From assembly GCA_018982785.1 (NCBI GenBank), contig JAHHEN010000002.1, forward strand, positions 501,001 to 565,000: a stretch of DNA of 64,000 nt, given 5' to 3'. The notes below the pieces were generated by a model. The model made no database searches and was not told the origin of the DNA. It saw only the letters and a program-made list of their open reading frames with translations. The number at the start of each line of letters is the position of its first letter. Within the stretch, counting starts at the first letter, position 1. The position numbers were made by a program, and so were the translations under genes. Source of the stretch: Enterococcus innesii (GTDB lineage Bacteria > Bacillota > Bacilli > Lactobacillales > Enterococcaceae). Shown here in pieces: positions 55,833 through 64,000 of the stretch.

Positions 55833-57284
55833 ATGCAAGATGCGACCTATTGGGCGGAACAATTGCGGCAAGGACAAATTAGCTTTGCCGAGCGGGTGGC
55901 GATGATCGAAGAAAAAGTCAATCAACAAGATCCGCTTTTGAATGCGCTTGTAACATTTGATCCGCAAGCAGCGATTCAGCATTACGAGCAGCATCTTCAA
56001 AAAACGGTTTTTGGTGGACAACCCATGCCATTAAAAATACTCGGCCAAAACAAAGCAGGGTGGCCAGCAACATCAGGAGCCAAACTGTTTGCAAAAGCAC
56101 GGGCCAGTCGCACGGCTCATTTTGTCTCTCGTTTAGAAGAGACGGGCTTTGTGCCGTTAGGGCAAACCAATGCACCAGAATTTGGATTCAAAAATATCAC
56201 TGATCCAACATTGTATGGGCCTACACGTAATCCGTGGAATCCTGCCTATTCAGCTGGTGGTTCCAGTGGTGGTGCGGCAGCGGCAGTGGCTTCGGGGATG
56301 TTTCCGATTGCGGGTGCCAGTGATGGCGGCGGATCGATCCGCATTCCAGCATCCTTTAGCGGATTGATTGGTTTGAAGCCAACCCGTGGCACGATGCCAG
56401 TGGGTCCTAGTGAGTGGCGCAGCTGGCAAGGCGCTTCCATCAACTTTGCGTTGACGCTTTCTATGCGTGATACGGAACAGTTGTTTTATGCGTTGCGAAC
56501 GTCACAGCCGACTGCCCCTTATCAGGCACCGCAAGTAGAATGGCATCATCAGCAAGCGAGTCAAAAACCGCGGTTGAAGGTTGCTTTTACTACCGCATCG
56601 CCGACCGGTGGCCAAGTGTCTGAAACTGCCATCCAAGCAGTCCGAAGTGCAGCCGCATTTTTAGAAAAGCAGGGGCACGAAGTCGTTGAAGTGGGCTATC
56701 CAGTGGATGGTCAGCAAATGATGACCACCTATTACGCCATGAATGGCGGCGAAACAGCTGCGATGTTTGCTGAGATCGATGCTGCTCGTCAAGAACCGGT
56801 CAGACGGGAAGAAATGGAATTGATGACCTGGGCACTTTACCAATATGGAAAAAAACTGCCTGCCGCCGATTACGTCCTTGCCTTGCAGTGGTGGGATCAG
56901 CTGGCAGAAAAAATGGAAGAAGTCTTTTCGACCTATGATCTCTTTTTAACACCGACGACGGCTTTTCCAGCCCCTTTGATTGAGGAAGACTTACAAAGCG
57001 ATAGCATTCGCCAAAGACTGCATGAGATCGAAACGCTTGGAAAAAATGCTGCGGGTGAGTTGATCGAAGAAATGTTTGCCAAGAGCTATGCTCTGACACC
57101 GTACACTCAATTAGCCAACTTAACGGGGCAGCCAGCCATCAGCTTGCCAACTGCTCTTAGTGAGGAAGGGTTGCCGCTAGGGATCCAATTTATGGCTTCT
57201 AAAGGCAGAGAAGATCTGCTTTTCCAAGTCGGCTATTTATTTGAAACACAGCAACGATTTCTGTTGCCAAAACAAGGAAACTAA
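55833..57284 (+). CDS. Amidase (amidase-signature family)
   Basis: A 483-residue amidase with the signature GGSSGGAAAAVASGMFPIAG and GASDGGGSIRIPASFSGLIG; the cis-Ser and nucleophile Ser of the Ser-Ser-Lys triad lie in these. The Lys region is less clear (PLKILGQNKAGWPATSG), close to amidases of the same branch in other lactic bacteria. It hydrolyses an amide of unknown identity. It shares an operon with an amino-acid ABC transporter, so scavenging of an amide-containing nutrient is possible. AGGAGGGACAAGC before the ATG. Confidence 0.88.
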   Translation: MQDATYWAEQLRQGQISFAERVAMIEEKVNQQDPLLNALVTFDPQAAIQHYEQHLQKTVFGGQPMPLKILGQNKAGWPATSGAKLFAKARASRTAHFVSRLEETGFVPLGQTNAPEFGFKNITDPTLYGPTRNPWNPAYSAGGSSGGAAAAVASGMFPIAGASDGGGSIRIPASFSGLIGLKPTRGTMPVGPSEWRSWQGASINFALTLSMRDTEQLFYALRTSQPTAPYQAPQVEWHHQQASQKPRLKVAFTTASPTGGQVSETAIQAVRSAAAFLEKQGHEVVEVGYPVDGQQMMTTYYAMNGGETAAMFAEIDAARQEPVRREEMELMTWALYQYGKKLPAADYVLALQWWDQLAEKMEEVFSTYDLFLTPTTAFPAPLIEEDLQSDSIRQRLHEIETLGKNAAGELIEEMFAKSYALTPYTQLANLTGQPAISLPTALSEEGLPLGIQFMASKGREDLLFQVGYLFETQQRFLLPKQGN

Positions 57285-57296
57285 GAGGAGGATATT

Positions 57297-58148
57297 ATGA
57301 AACAAGTTAAAAAAGGGAAAATCGTTGCCATGGTTGGCTTTTTAGGTTTATTTGCGGGGGTCCTGTTAAGTGCCTGCAGCAAGCCAACGGAAGAAGACAC
57401 CAGTTTAAGCAAGGTGGAAGAAGCCAAAACATTGGTTGTTGCTACTTCGGGAACCTTGTATCCATCGTCTTACTATAACGATGAAAATGAATTAGTGGGC
57501 TATGATGTCGATGTGGCAAAAGAAGTCGCCAAACGATTAGGCGTAGAGATCACATTTAAAGAGTACAATGTCGATGGACAAGTTTCTTCTTTAACACGTG
57601 GAGAAGCCGATTTTGCTGCCAACGATTTTGGTTTGACGGATGAACGGGCGGAAAAATTCAGTCTCTCAACGCCTATTAAATACTCGTTCGATAGTATGAT
57701 CGTGCGTAAAAGTGATGACTCTGGGATTGCTTCTTTAGAAGATTTGGATGGCAAAAAAGCCGCTGGTGAACCGAATACCAGCTACATGCGCTTAGCCGAA
57801 TCCTATGGGGCAGAATTAGTGACTTACGACAACGCAACGAATGATCAGTATTTGACAGATGTTGCGAATGGTCGAACGGATGTGATCTTGAATGATTACT
57901 ATTTACAAAAAATGGCAGTCGCTGCTTTGCCAGATATCCCTGTGAAAATTTTAGAAGATGTTTACTTTAATCCGAATGAAACGGGCTTCTTATTTGTGAA
58001 AGATCATAAAGCATTGCAGGAAAAAGTGGATGCTGTTTTAGCAGAAATGAAAGAAGACGGCCGTTTAAAAGAACTTGCGGAAACGTATTTTCAAACCGAT
58101 ATTTCAGTAAAATCTGATCAAGCGATCCAAACGGTTGAAACAGACTAA
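57297..58148 (+). CDS. Amino-acid ABC transporter substrate-binding lipoprotein
   Basis: A 283-residue SBP_bac_3 protein with lipobox LLSAC. The mature part (ATSGTLYPSSYYNDENELVGYDVDVAKEVAKRL) is the standard polar amino-acid binding start, and ADFAANDFGLTDERAEKF and PNTSYMRLAESYG follow. RBS AGAGGAGG. Coupled to the permease by a TAATG overlap. Confidence 0.92.
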   Translation: MKQVKKGKIVAMVGFLGLFAGVLLSACSKPTEEDTSLSKVEEAKTLVVATSGTLYPSSYYNDENELVGYDVDVAKEVAKRLGVEITFKEYNVDGQVSSLTRGEADFAANDFGLTDERAEKFSLSTPIKYSFDSMIVRKSDDSGIASLEDLDGKKAAGEPNTSYMRLAESYGAELVTYDNATNDQYLTDVANGRTDVILNDYYLQKMAVAALPDIPVKILEDVYFNPNETGFLFVKDHKALQEKVDAVLAEMKEDGRLKELAETYFQTDISVKSDQAIQTVETD

Positions 58149-58828
58149 TGTATATTCCAACCCTTGATTTGCCGTTGATGTGGGACTCATTGCCCTATTT
58201 GCTGTCGGGCTTGTCCTATACGGTCGGCATTACTGTCGTTTCGTTTCTAGGTGGCAACCTCTTAGGGATCATGCTCACCTTCTTAGGGATGTTGGAAAAC
58301 CCCATCATTAGAGGGTTCGTGCGGGGCTACCTCTCATTTCTAAGAGGCGTCCCAGCGCTGGTCTTGTTGTTCCTACTGTATTTTGGCTTGCCTTATCAAT
58401 TGTCGGCGCTTAGTGCTGCGATCATCTGTTTTACATTGACCAGCAGCGCATTTATCGGGGAAATCTACCGAGGATCAATTGCTGGTGTGGATCGTGGGCA
58501 ATTTGATGCTGCCTATGCGTTAGGGTTATCCTTTACGAAAACGATGCGTCTGATTATTTTGCCGCAAGCCTTTCGTATTTCTGTACCGGCATTGAGTAAT
58601 GTGGCAATGGATTTGTTGAAAGGGACGTCCTTGGCAGCAATGATCACGATTCCTGATATTTTTCAAAAAGCCAAGATCGTTGGCGGACGAACCTTTGATT
58701 ACATGTCCATGTATGTGCTAGTTGCCATCATCTATTGGCTGTTGTGCATTTTGATTGAAGCCGGGCAAAAGCGGTTAGAACAACATTTTTCAAAACGCTT
58801 TGCCGCTAATGAGACCGTAAGACAATAA
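58148..58828 (+). CDS. Amino-acid ABC transporter permease
   Basis: A 226-residue His/Glu/Gln/Arg/opine-type permease with five TM segments and the EAA-like loop (GVDRGQFDAAYALGLSFTKT). No ATPase follows; the gene ends at a terminator, so the ATPase must be shared or encoded elsewhere. A ribosome-site-like AAAGGAGATT at about 58911-58920 without a following frame may be a remnant. Confidence 0.9.
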   Translation: MYIPTLDLPLMWDSLPYLLSGLSYTVGITVVSFLGGNLLGIMLTFLGMLENPIIRGFVRGYLSFLRGVPALVLLFLLYFGLPYQLSALSAAIICFTLTSSAFIGEIYRGSIAGVDRGQFDAAYALGLSFTKTMRLIILPQAFRISVPALSNVAMDLLKGTSLAAMITIPDIFQKAKIVGGRTFDYMSMYVLVAIIYWLLCILIEAGQKRLEQHFSKRFAANETVRQ

Positions 58829-58848
58829 AAAAGAGCCGAGGCTCGATC

Positions 58849-58893
58849 ACTGCAGAAATCAATTTCTTCTGGAAATGTTTTCTGCAGTTTTTG
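58849..58893 (+). terminator. Terminator of the amino-acid transporter operon
   Basis: ACTGCAGAAA (58849-58858) inverted as TTTCTGCAGT (58879-58888), T run. Confidence 0.75.
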
Positions 58894-59104
58894 TATTTGA
58901 AAAGATAAAAGAAAGGAGATTGTCATAATAAAACAATAAGCGAAAGCAAGGAAGATGTAGGGATTTCTGGAATGTCAAACTGGGTTCAATATAAAAATGG
59001 TGCTACCCAAGTTATTTTCCTTCACTTAATCGGCCTATATTTCATTCGTTCGGCTCAAGTGATTCATGGTAAAATAAAGAAAAGCAAATCGAGGAGGGTC
59101 TTTT

Positions 59105-59743
59105 ATGAAGTATGAATGGCGCAAACTAGAAAAAGAGCTTTATCTTCCCAAAAAACCAACAGTGATCGAGGTGCCAACGTATCAATTTATTAGTTTGAGC
59201 GGCAGCGGCAATCCGAATCGTCCTGAATTTAGCGAAGAGATCGCCGCTTTATATACGATTTCTTATTCACTCAGGATGGGATTGAAAAAAGGGGCTTTTG
59301 GCAATGAACCCTTTGAATACACGGTCTTTCCTTTGGAAGGCGTATGGACCTCGCTGACAAAGCCAGACGGTGCCGTCAACAAAGAAGAATTGATCTACAA
59401 AATCATGATTCGCCAACCAGAGCCCGTTACGGAAACACTGTTTCAAGAACAGCTCTTGGCAGTCAAAGAGAAGAAAGACAATCTAAATCTAGAGAAGCTC
59501 ATCTTTGAGCGCTATGAAGAAGGACTGTGTCTGCAAGCGATGCATACAGGCTCTTTTGACACTGAAGCGGAAACCTTTGCGAAAATGAAGGAGCTGTTAA
59601 AACAAGAACAGTTAGTGATCCGTCCAACGATGGACACGTTCCAGCATCGAGAAATCTATTTGTCTGATCCGCGAAAAATCTCACCAGATAAAGCCAAAAC
59701 CGTCCTGCGATGGGCAGTAGAAGCAGAGGGTGGGATTCAGTGA
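59105..59743 (+). CDS. GyrI-like small-molecule-binding protein
   Basis: A 212-residue protein of the COG4832/GyrI-like type (YEWRKLEKELYLPKKP; YQFISLSGSGNPNRPEFSE). No HTH domain, so it is not a full regulator. Members bind hydrophobic ligands; the role here is unknown. GAGGAGGGTC precedes the ATG. Its TGA overlaps the GTG of the ROK gene. Confidence 0.8.
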   Translation: MKYEWRKLEKELYLPKKPTVIEVPTYQFISLSGSGNPNRPEFSEEIAALYTISYSLRMGLKKGAFGNEPFEYTVFPLEGVWTSLTKPDGAVNKEELIYKIMIRQPEPVTETLFQEQLLAVKEKKDNLNLEKLIFERYEEGLCLQAMHTGSFDTEAETFAKMKELLKQEQLVIRPTMDTFQHREIYLSDPRKISPDKAKTVLRWAVEAEGGIQ

Positions 59744-60684
59744 ATAAAAACTATTTAAGCATCGACATCGGTGGCACGAAAATCAAATCGGCTGTCATTG
59801 ATCGCTCGGGGAATATTCTGACACGAGTACGGATGGATACGCCAAAAAATCTTGCGGAATTTTTGACGGGGATTGAAACGATCGTTGAGGACGTTCATGG
59901 AAGCATTCGGGGCATTGCGGTTGGTACCCCAGGAAAAGTCAACCCAGAGACCGGGACGATCTCGTTTGGCGGGGCATTGCCTTTTTTGGATGGGGTCTCC
60001 TTAAAACAACTGCTGGCAAAGTATCAAGTGCCGCTTGCTGTGACCAACGATGGCAAAGCAGCCGCATTAGCTGAATGGTGGCTAGGAAACCTTAAAGGGA
60101 TTCAAAACGGGGCTGCCATAACCTTAGGTACTGGTTTGGGCGGTGGCGTAATCGTTGAGGGAAAACTGATCCAAGGTGCACATTTTCAGGCAGGGGAATT
60201 AAGTTTTCTACTAAATGCCACTAAGAGAAGTGACGCTCAAGAAAACGCTGAGCAACCAGCTAATCAGGGACTGACCCTGCAGCAATTGGCAGGTTTTAGC
60301 GGTTCAGCGGTCGCCATGATTCGCCGCAGCGCCCAACTGCTAGGCTTAGCTGATCTTGCGGATGGTGAAGCAGTTTTTAACGCCATCAATCAGAAAGAGC
60401 CACAGGTCTGGGCGCTGTTTACAGCGTATTGCCGAGAAATCGCGTGTGTCATGCTCAATGTTCAAGCCGTGATTGACTTAGAGCGCTTCGTGATTGGCGG
60501 TGGCATCAGTGCCCAAGCGATCGTAGTGGAAGAAATCGACCGTCAGTATCAGCAACTGCTAGCTAGTTTACCGATTTTGCAGCAGACCTTGACGAAGCCG
60601 GAAATCCAAGCGTGCAAATTTCAAAACGATGCAAACTTATTAGGGGCGCTCTATCATTTCTTTTTGGAACATGAGCTGAAATAA
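59740..60684 (+). CDS. ROK family sugar kinase-like protein
   Basis: A 314-residue ROK protein without an N-terminal HTH, so a kinase rather than a repressor. ATP phosphate loop LSIDIGGTKIKSAVID; catalytic Asp in VTNDGKAAALAEWW; TLGTGLGGGVIVEG. The usual ROK zinc motif CxCGxxGCxE is absent at GELSFLLNATKRSD, which is seen in some lactobacillal members. Substrate unknown, likely a hexose or N-acetylmannosamine. GTG start coupled to the upstream gene. Confidence 0.85.
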   Translation: MNKNYLSIDIGGTKIKSAVIDRSGNILTRVRMDTPKNLAEFLTGIETIVEDVHGSIRGIAVGTPGKVNPETGTISFGGALPFLDGVSLKQLLAKYQVPLAVTNDGKAAALAEWWLGNLKGIQNGAAITLGTGLGGGVIVEGKLIQGAHFQAGELSFLLNATKRSDAQENAEQPANQGLTLQQLAGFSGSAVAMIRRSAQLLGLADLADGEAVFNAINQKEPQVWALFTAYCREIACVMLNVQAVIDLERFVIGGGISAQAIVVEEIDRQYQQLLASLPILQQTLTKPEIQACKFQNDANLLGALYHFFLEHELK

Positions 60685-61929
60685 AATAGACCAAAAAACT
60701 GCCGCGAACCAACGATTCGCGACAGTTTTTTTAGGCTTTTTCTTGGTGTCTTTGTCTTCGTCACCTAGGTAATCTTTGCTAGTGAAGGCACTGTGGAAGT
60801 ATTTGCCCTCTTGACCGTAATAGCGGTTATAGCGCTGCTTGAATTTGCGGAACATGTAAACGACAAGAACTTTTAGCAGACAATAAATTGGGATCCCGAA
60901 AATCACTCCAACGATCCCCATCAAATCACCCATCACTAATAAAACAACCAGAATCGTAATAGGATGAATTTTTAATCGGTCACCCATCACACGGGGCACG
61001 ACTAAATCGCCATGAAGCAACTGTACAGCAAACCAAGCAATCAAAAATTTAACCAACATCCCGGTGGAGTCTTGTGCGGCAATGAAAAGTCCTGGGAAAA
61101 AGACGATAAAAGGACCAATATAGGGGATGATGCAAAGCAGACCAGCGGCGATCGCCAGAATACTGGCATACTCTAAGCCAATCAATAGGAAAACGACCCA
61201 ATAGATCGCCCCTAAAATCAATGAAGAAATGATTTGTCCTTTCAAAAAGGCACCGACTTGTATGTCAGAGATCTTGACGATTTCATTAAAGTCTTTGCGA
61301 AAACGTGGTGGCACTAACGAGAGAACTGAAAAATAAAACTTGTTGGGGTTGCGCAATAAGAAAAAGGCAATGATCGGTCCCGTAAATAAAGCAATGAACA
61401 AGGTCGAAATCGTTGAAAACAAACTGCTGAGCCCAGCAGCACCAGTTTCCCAATAGTCCCCAATAAAACTCATGATGTTGTTGGTGATATTTTGCAATGT
61501 GTCTGTAATTTGTGCCATCTCATCTTGAAACGGGGTATTTTCTAAAAAGGCGGTCGCGTTTTTCTCAAAGTCACTGACCAAACTTGGTAAGCTGTTGATC
61601 AGATCGGTGGTTTGTTGCTCCAAAATCGGGTAAAGCTGGAAACCAGCAAAGACGATCAACAAAAGAATCAAAAGATAGATCCCAGCAATCGAAACACTAC
61701 GGGGAATTTTTTTCGATTCCAATTTATCGACCACCGGGTTAAACAGATAGTAAAGGATCAGCCCAAATAAAAAGGGTGGGATAATAGCTGTAAGTATGGC
61801 TGAAAAGGGTGTAAATAAAAAAGAAATCTGATTTAGCAAAAAGACAGCAACTGCCGACAAGATAATCAGTCCTAAGACATAATAGCTTGTTTTGCCGCCT
61901 AAAAAGTGGATCAATCGGTTATTTTTCAT
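60640..61929 (-). CDS. AI-2E family transporter (C-terminus probably frameshifted)
   Basis: About 429 residues as read, with eight TM segments typical of the TqsA/YtvI family. ATG 61929 follows GAGGCTT. The last ~30 residues run through the terminator hairpin (60693-60730) and over the ROK gene's 3' end. One more T in the T5 run at 60737-60741 would end the protein DTKKKA at TAA 60731, just before the hairpin; I regard that as the true end. Function: efflux of small molecules or ions; the AI-2 link is not certain for this branch. Confidence 0.85.
   Translation of the reverse strand: MKNNRLIHFLGGKTSYYVLGLIILSAVAVFLLNQISFLFTPFSAILTAIIPPFLFGLILYYLFNPVVDKLESKKIPRSVSIAGIYLLILLLIVFAGFQLYPILEQQTTDLINSLPSLVSDFEKNATAFLENTPFQDEMAQITDTLQNITNNIMSFIGDYWETGAAGLSSLFSTISTLFIALFTGPIIAFFLLRNPNKFYFSVLSLVPPRFRKDFNEIVKISDIQVGAFLKGQIISSLILGAIYWVVFLLIGLEYASILAIAAGLLCIIPYIGPFIVFFPGLFIAAQDSTGMLVKFLIAWFAVQLLHGDLVVPRVMGDRLKIHPITILVVLLVMGDLMGIVGVIFGIPIYCLLKVLVVYMFRKFKQRYNRYYGQEGKYFHSAFTSKDYLGDEDKDTKKKPKKTVANRWFAAVFWSILFQLMFQKEMIERP
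60693..60732. terminator. Bidirectional terminator
   Basis: AAAAAACTG-c-CGCGAA pairs with TTCGCG-a-CAGTTTTTTT. Confidence 0.85.
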
Positions 61930-62095
61930 AATAAGCCTCGCTTTCTTAGCTACATTATAACGAAAGACCCCTATTCTGTAAAAAAACAACGTACCTTTTG
62001 AAAAAACACTGTCGCGCTTTTAGAATCCTCTTTACTGAAAGAAGCTCGTCCATAAGGAGTTGTCTGGTGAAACTCTTCTTATAAACCAGGCCCAA

Positions 62096-62126
62096 AATGC
62101 TCCCGTGTTTACAACACAGGAGCGAA
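62096..62126 (-). terminator. Terminator of menI
   Basis: GCTCC-c-GTGTT pairs with AACAC-a-GGAGC; T-rich on the minus strand. Confidence 0.65.
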
Positions 62127-62131
62127 AAGAA

Positions 62132-62500
62132 TTATTTGCGCACTGTTGTCAAGGTACAGCGACCAACGGCAGTTTTTAACCCGCTAGCTAACCAAATAGT
62201 GGCTTGCCAAGTTTGGATACGGGCACCGATGCGATCAGGACTAGCTTCTACGATCAGGGTTCCTTCTTGGGCGGCGGCTAGATGGTTGACTTGTAGGTCA
62301 ATGCCGGCGGCGAAGGCTTCTTCTTGAGCCAAAGCTTGATTGGCACCGATGCTGCAGGCAGTCTCGATCAAAACGCCGTTAATGCCACCGTGAACGAGAC
62401 CAAAAGGCTGTTTGTGCTGTTCTTTGATCGGCATTCGTAAACGAACAAAATCGGCTGTTGCTGCTTCTACTTCGATTTCTAAAGCTTCTAGTAAGTTCAT
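62132..62500 (-). CDS. menI: Hotdog-fold thioesterase, probable DHNA-CoA thioesterase
   Basis: A 122-residue PaaI-type hotdog protein. Active-site region FGLVHGGINGVLIETACSIGAN has the conserved HGG and downstream Glu. ANH-type LQVNHLAAAQEGTL follows. Divergent from menB and menE, which fits hydrolysis of 1,4-dihydroxy-2-naphthoyl-CoA, the product of MenB; the assignment rests on this context. RBS AAAAAGGAGC. Confidence 0.8.
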   Translation of the reverse strand: MNLLEALEIEVEAATADFVRLRMPIKEQHKQPFGLVHGGINGVLIETACSIGANQALAQEEAFAAGIDLQVNHLAAAQEGTLIVEASPDRIGARIQTWQATIWLASGLKTAVGRCTLTTVRK

Positions 62501-62688
62501 TTTTTGCTCCTTTTTCTAAGAAAGTTACCATGATTATAGCACGAGTTTTAGTAGAATCAGCCGAAGTTCTAAGAAAGACAGCAACAGGTGGAGAAGTCTT
62601 AAGAAATTCCCTTAAACAAAGCAATTTCTAACGAAAAGCGACTAGATATGTGTATAATAGAGCTATGTGAATTGAGGAGGAACAAGTA

Positions 62689-63504
62689 ATGAGAGAATGG
62701 AAAACCTTAAAAGAGTACGATGAAATTTTATTTGAACAACATGGAAAAGTGGCGAAAATCACGATCAACCGCCCAGAAGTCCACAATGCGTTTACACCAA
62801 AAACGGTGTTTGAAATGATTGATGCGTTTTCAATCAGTCGCGATGAACCAGGCATCGGCGTGATTATTTTGACAGGCGCCGGCGACAAAGCCTTTTGTTC
62901 AGGCGGAGACCAAAAAGTCCGTGGTCACGGTGGCTATGTTGGGGAAGATCAGGTTCCTCGCTTAAACGTATTGGATCTGCAACGCTTGATCCGCACGTTG
63001 CCAAAACCGGTGATTGCCATGGTCAAAGGCTGGTCGATCGGCGGCGGGAATGTTTTACAATTGGTTTGTGATTTAACGATTGCCGCTGACAATGCTAAAT
63101 TTGGTCAAACAGGACCAAATGTCGGTAGTTTTGATGGTGGCTATGGTTCGGGCTATCTTGCACGGACGATCGGACATAAAAAAGCCAAGGAAGTTTGGTT
63201 CATGACAAAACAATATACTGCCGAAGAAGCATTGGCGATGAACTGGATCAATACAGTCGTTCCTCTTGATCGAGTAGAAGATGAAACGATGGAATGGGCC
63301 GAAACGATGCTGCAAAAGAGCCCGTTGGCGTTACGTATGATCAAAGCATCAATGAATGCCGATACGGATGGATTAGCTGGCATTCAGCAATTAGCCGGCG
63401 ATGCGACCTTATTGTATTACACGATGGATGAAGCCAAAGAAGGTCGTGACGCGTTTAAAGAAAAACGTCAACCAAACTTCGACCAATTCCCTAAATTCCC
63501 ATAA
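62689..63504 (+). CDS. menB: 1,4-dihydroxy-2-naphthoyl-CoA synthase
   Basis: A 271-residue crotonase-fold enzyme that cyclises O-succinylbenzoyl-CoA in menaquinone synthesis. Signature: [52 protein letters not shown] in shorter blocks, and the C-terminal [23 protein letters not shown]. Its TAA overlaps the menE ATG. Confidence 0.96.
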   Translation: MREWKTLKEYDEILFEQHGKVAKITINRPEVHNAFTPKTVFEMIDAFSISRDEPGIGVIILTGAGDKAFCSGGDQKVRGHGGYVGEDQVPRLNVLDLQRLIRTLPKPVIAMVKGWSIGGGNVLQLVCDLTIAADNAKFGQTGPNVGSFDGGYGSGYLARTIGHKKAKEVWFMTKQYTAEEALAMNWINTVVPLDRVEDETMEWAETMLQKSPLALRMIKASMNADTDGLAGIQQLAGDATLLYYTMDEAKEGRDAFKEKRQPNFDQFPKFP

Positions 63505-64000
63505 TGACTGGGAGTTGGCTGCAAAGGCAAGCACAACTTCATCCAGAACGACCAGCTTTTTATTGGCATGAAAAAAGCTGGTCGTTTGCTGCCTTGCAAA
63601 AAGAGGTTTATGCTTACGCTGCTTATTATCAAGCCCAGTTCGTTGATCAGCCAAACCGGGTAGCCCTTTTTAGCAATAACTCCCCTGAAATGGTTTTTAC
63701 GATCCTTGCGTTGTGGGAGTTGGGGATCGAAGTCCAGCTGTTGAATACGCGATTGACAGCCGCTGAGATCACCTTCCAATTGCAAGATGCCCACTGCGAC
63801 TGGCTGATCACGGCAGATCAAGCTGCAGTCCCAGGTGTTCGCAGCATGGCCTTTGGACAAGCGATGGAGCAGGCGAAGGCTCTTGCCAGTTCTTTTGATC
63901 CTTCGTTTGTTCCTAATAAAGCAATCTATCAAGCAGAACAGGTAGCTTCGATTATGTATACATCCGGTACGACTGGCAATCCCAAGGGTGTGCCGCAAAC
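63504..64000 (+). CDS. menE: O-succinylbenzoate-CoA ligase (3' end cut by window)
   Basis: Open from ATG 63504 to the window end without a stop, 165 residues seen. The adenylation P-loop SIMYTSGTTGNPKGVPQ ends the visible part; upstream SNNSPEMVFTILALWELG is typical of acyl-CoA ligases. Activates o-succinylbenzoate for MenB. Coupled to menB by TAATG. Confidence 0.93.
   Translation, partial: MTGSWLQRQAQLHPERPAFYWHEKSWSFAALQKEVYAYAAYYQAQFVDQPNRVALFSNNSPEMVFTILALWELGIEVQLLNTRLTAAEITFQLQDAHCDWLITADQAAVPGVRSMAFGQAMEQAKALASSFDPSFVPNKAIYQAEQVASIMYTSGTTGNPKGVPQ

Noticed and set aside
58911-58990. AAAGGAGATT ribosome-site-like sequence after the amino-acid permease
   Set aside because: The following bases give no ATG, GTG or TTG frame longer than a few codons.

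Overview
The window reads as the chromosome of a low-to-mid GC Gram-positive lactic acid bacterium, most likely an Enterococcus. The evidence is gene content and order (tsaE-GNAT-murB, XRE-cupin-potABCD, ABC-F next to rex, ireB-ruvX-DUF1292, menI/menB/menE), strong AGGAGG-type ribosome binding sites, lipobox signal peptides and cre-like boxes. I cannot name the species from sequence alone.

Layout: 1-5.3 kb has tsaE (cut by the left edge), two GNATs, a DnaQ-like exonuclease, exoA, murB and a lipoprotein. 5.4-8.4 kb (minus strand) is a coenzyme A block: PanT-type ECF S component, coaC, coaB and a YhdH/AcuI-type reductase. 8.7-13.1 kb is the XRE-cupin regulator with potABCD. 13.5-18.6 kb holds a divergent DXS-like enzyme, an MFS transporter, an RpiR regulator and an MBL-fold hydrolase. 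19.1-22.4 kb is a beta-glucoside PTS with phospho-beta-glucosidase. 22.6-28.9 kb is a YesMN-type two-component system followed by an AfuABC/FbpABC-like transporter, both preceded by cre-like boxes. 29-38.8 kb holds adenosine deaminase, alanine dehydrogenase, a C39-like protein, ABC-F, rex, thioredoxin-like, a COG0701/TIGR03943 pair, ireB, ruvX and DUF1292.

38.8-51.4 kb is an integrated element of about 12.6 kb, bounded by a 20-bp direct repeat that is the 3' end of the DUF1292 gene. It has a tyrosine integrase, two divergent XRE regulators, an excisionase-like protein, a replication-initiator-like gene, one conjugation-type membrane protein (EF1877/VirB6-like) and a decayed stretch with 24-bp iteron-like repeats. 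Its cargo is a lipoprotein, an XRE regulator and a winged-helix/PIN-like/membrane protein, linked by three copies of the same GACTA-N4-TAGTC operator. No relaxase, coupling protein or VirB4 is visible, so it looks like a defective or helper-dependent element. Its right end is present twice (154 bp, offset exactly 370 bp), which suggests tandem accretion.

51.5-64 kb returns to the core chromosome: NUDIX, lactate oxidase, GT32 glycosyltransferase, a GNAT, PopT (DUF368), amidase, an amino-acid ABC binding protein and permease, a GyrI-like protein, a ROK kinase, an AI-2E family protein, and menI/menB/menE (menE cut by the right edge).

A cross-cutting observation: about ten genes look broken by the loss of exactly one base inside a homopolymer, and restoring that base rebuilds a normal protein or a stop just before a terminator. 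The loss is always in the same direction. This points to homopolymer under-calling in the assembly at least as much as to real decay, so every 'pseudogene' call here should be read with that in mind.
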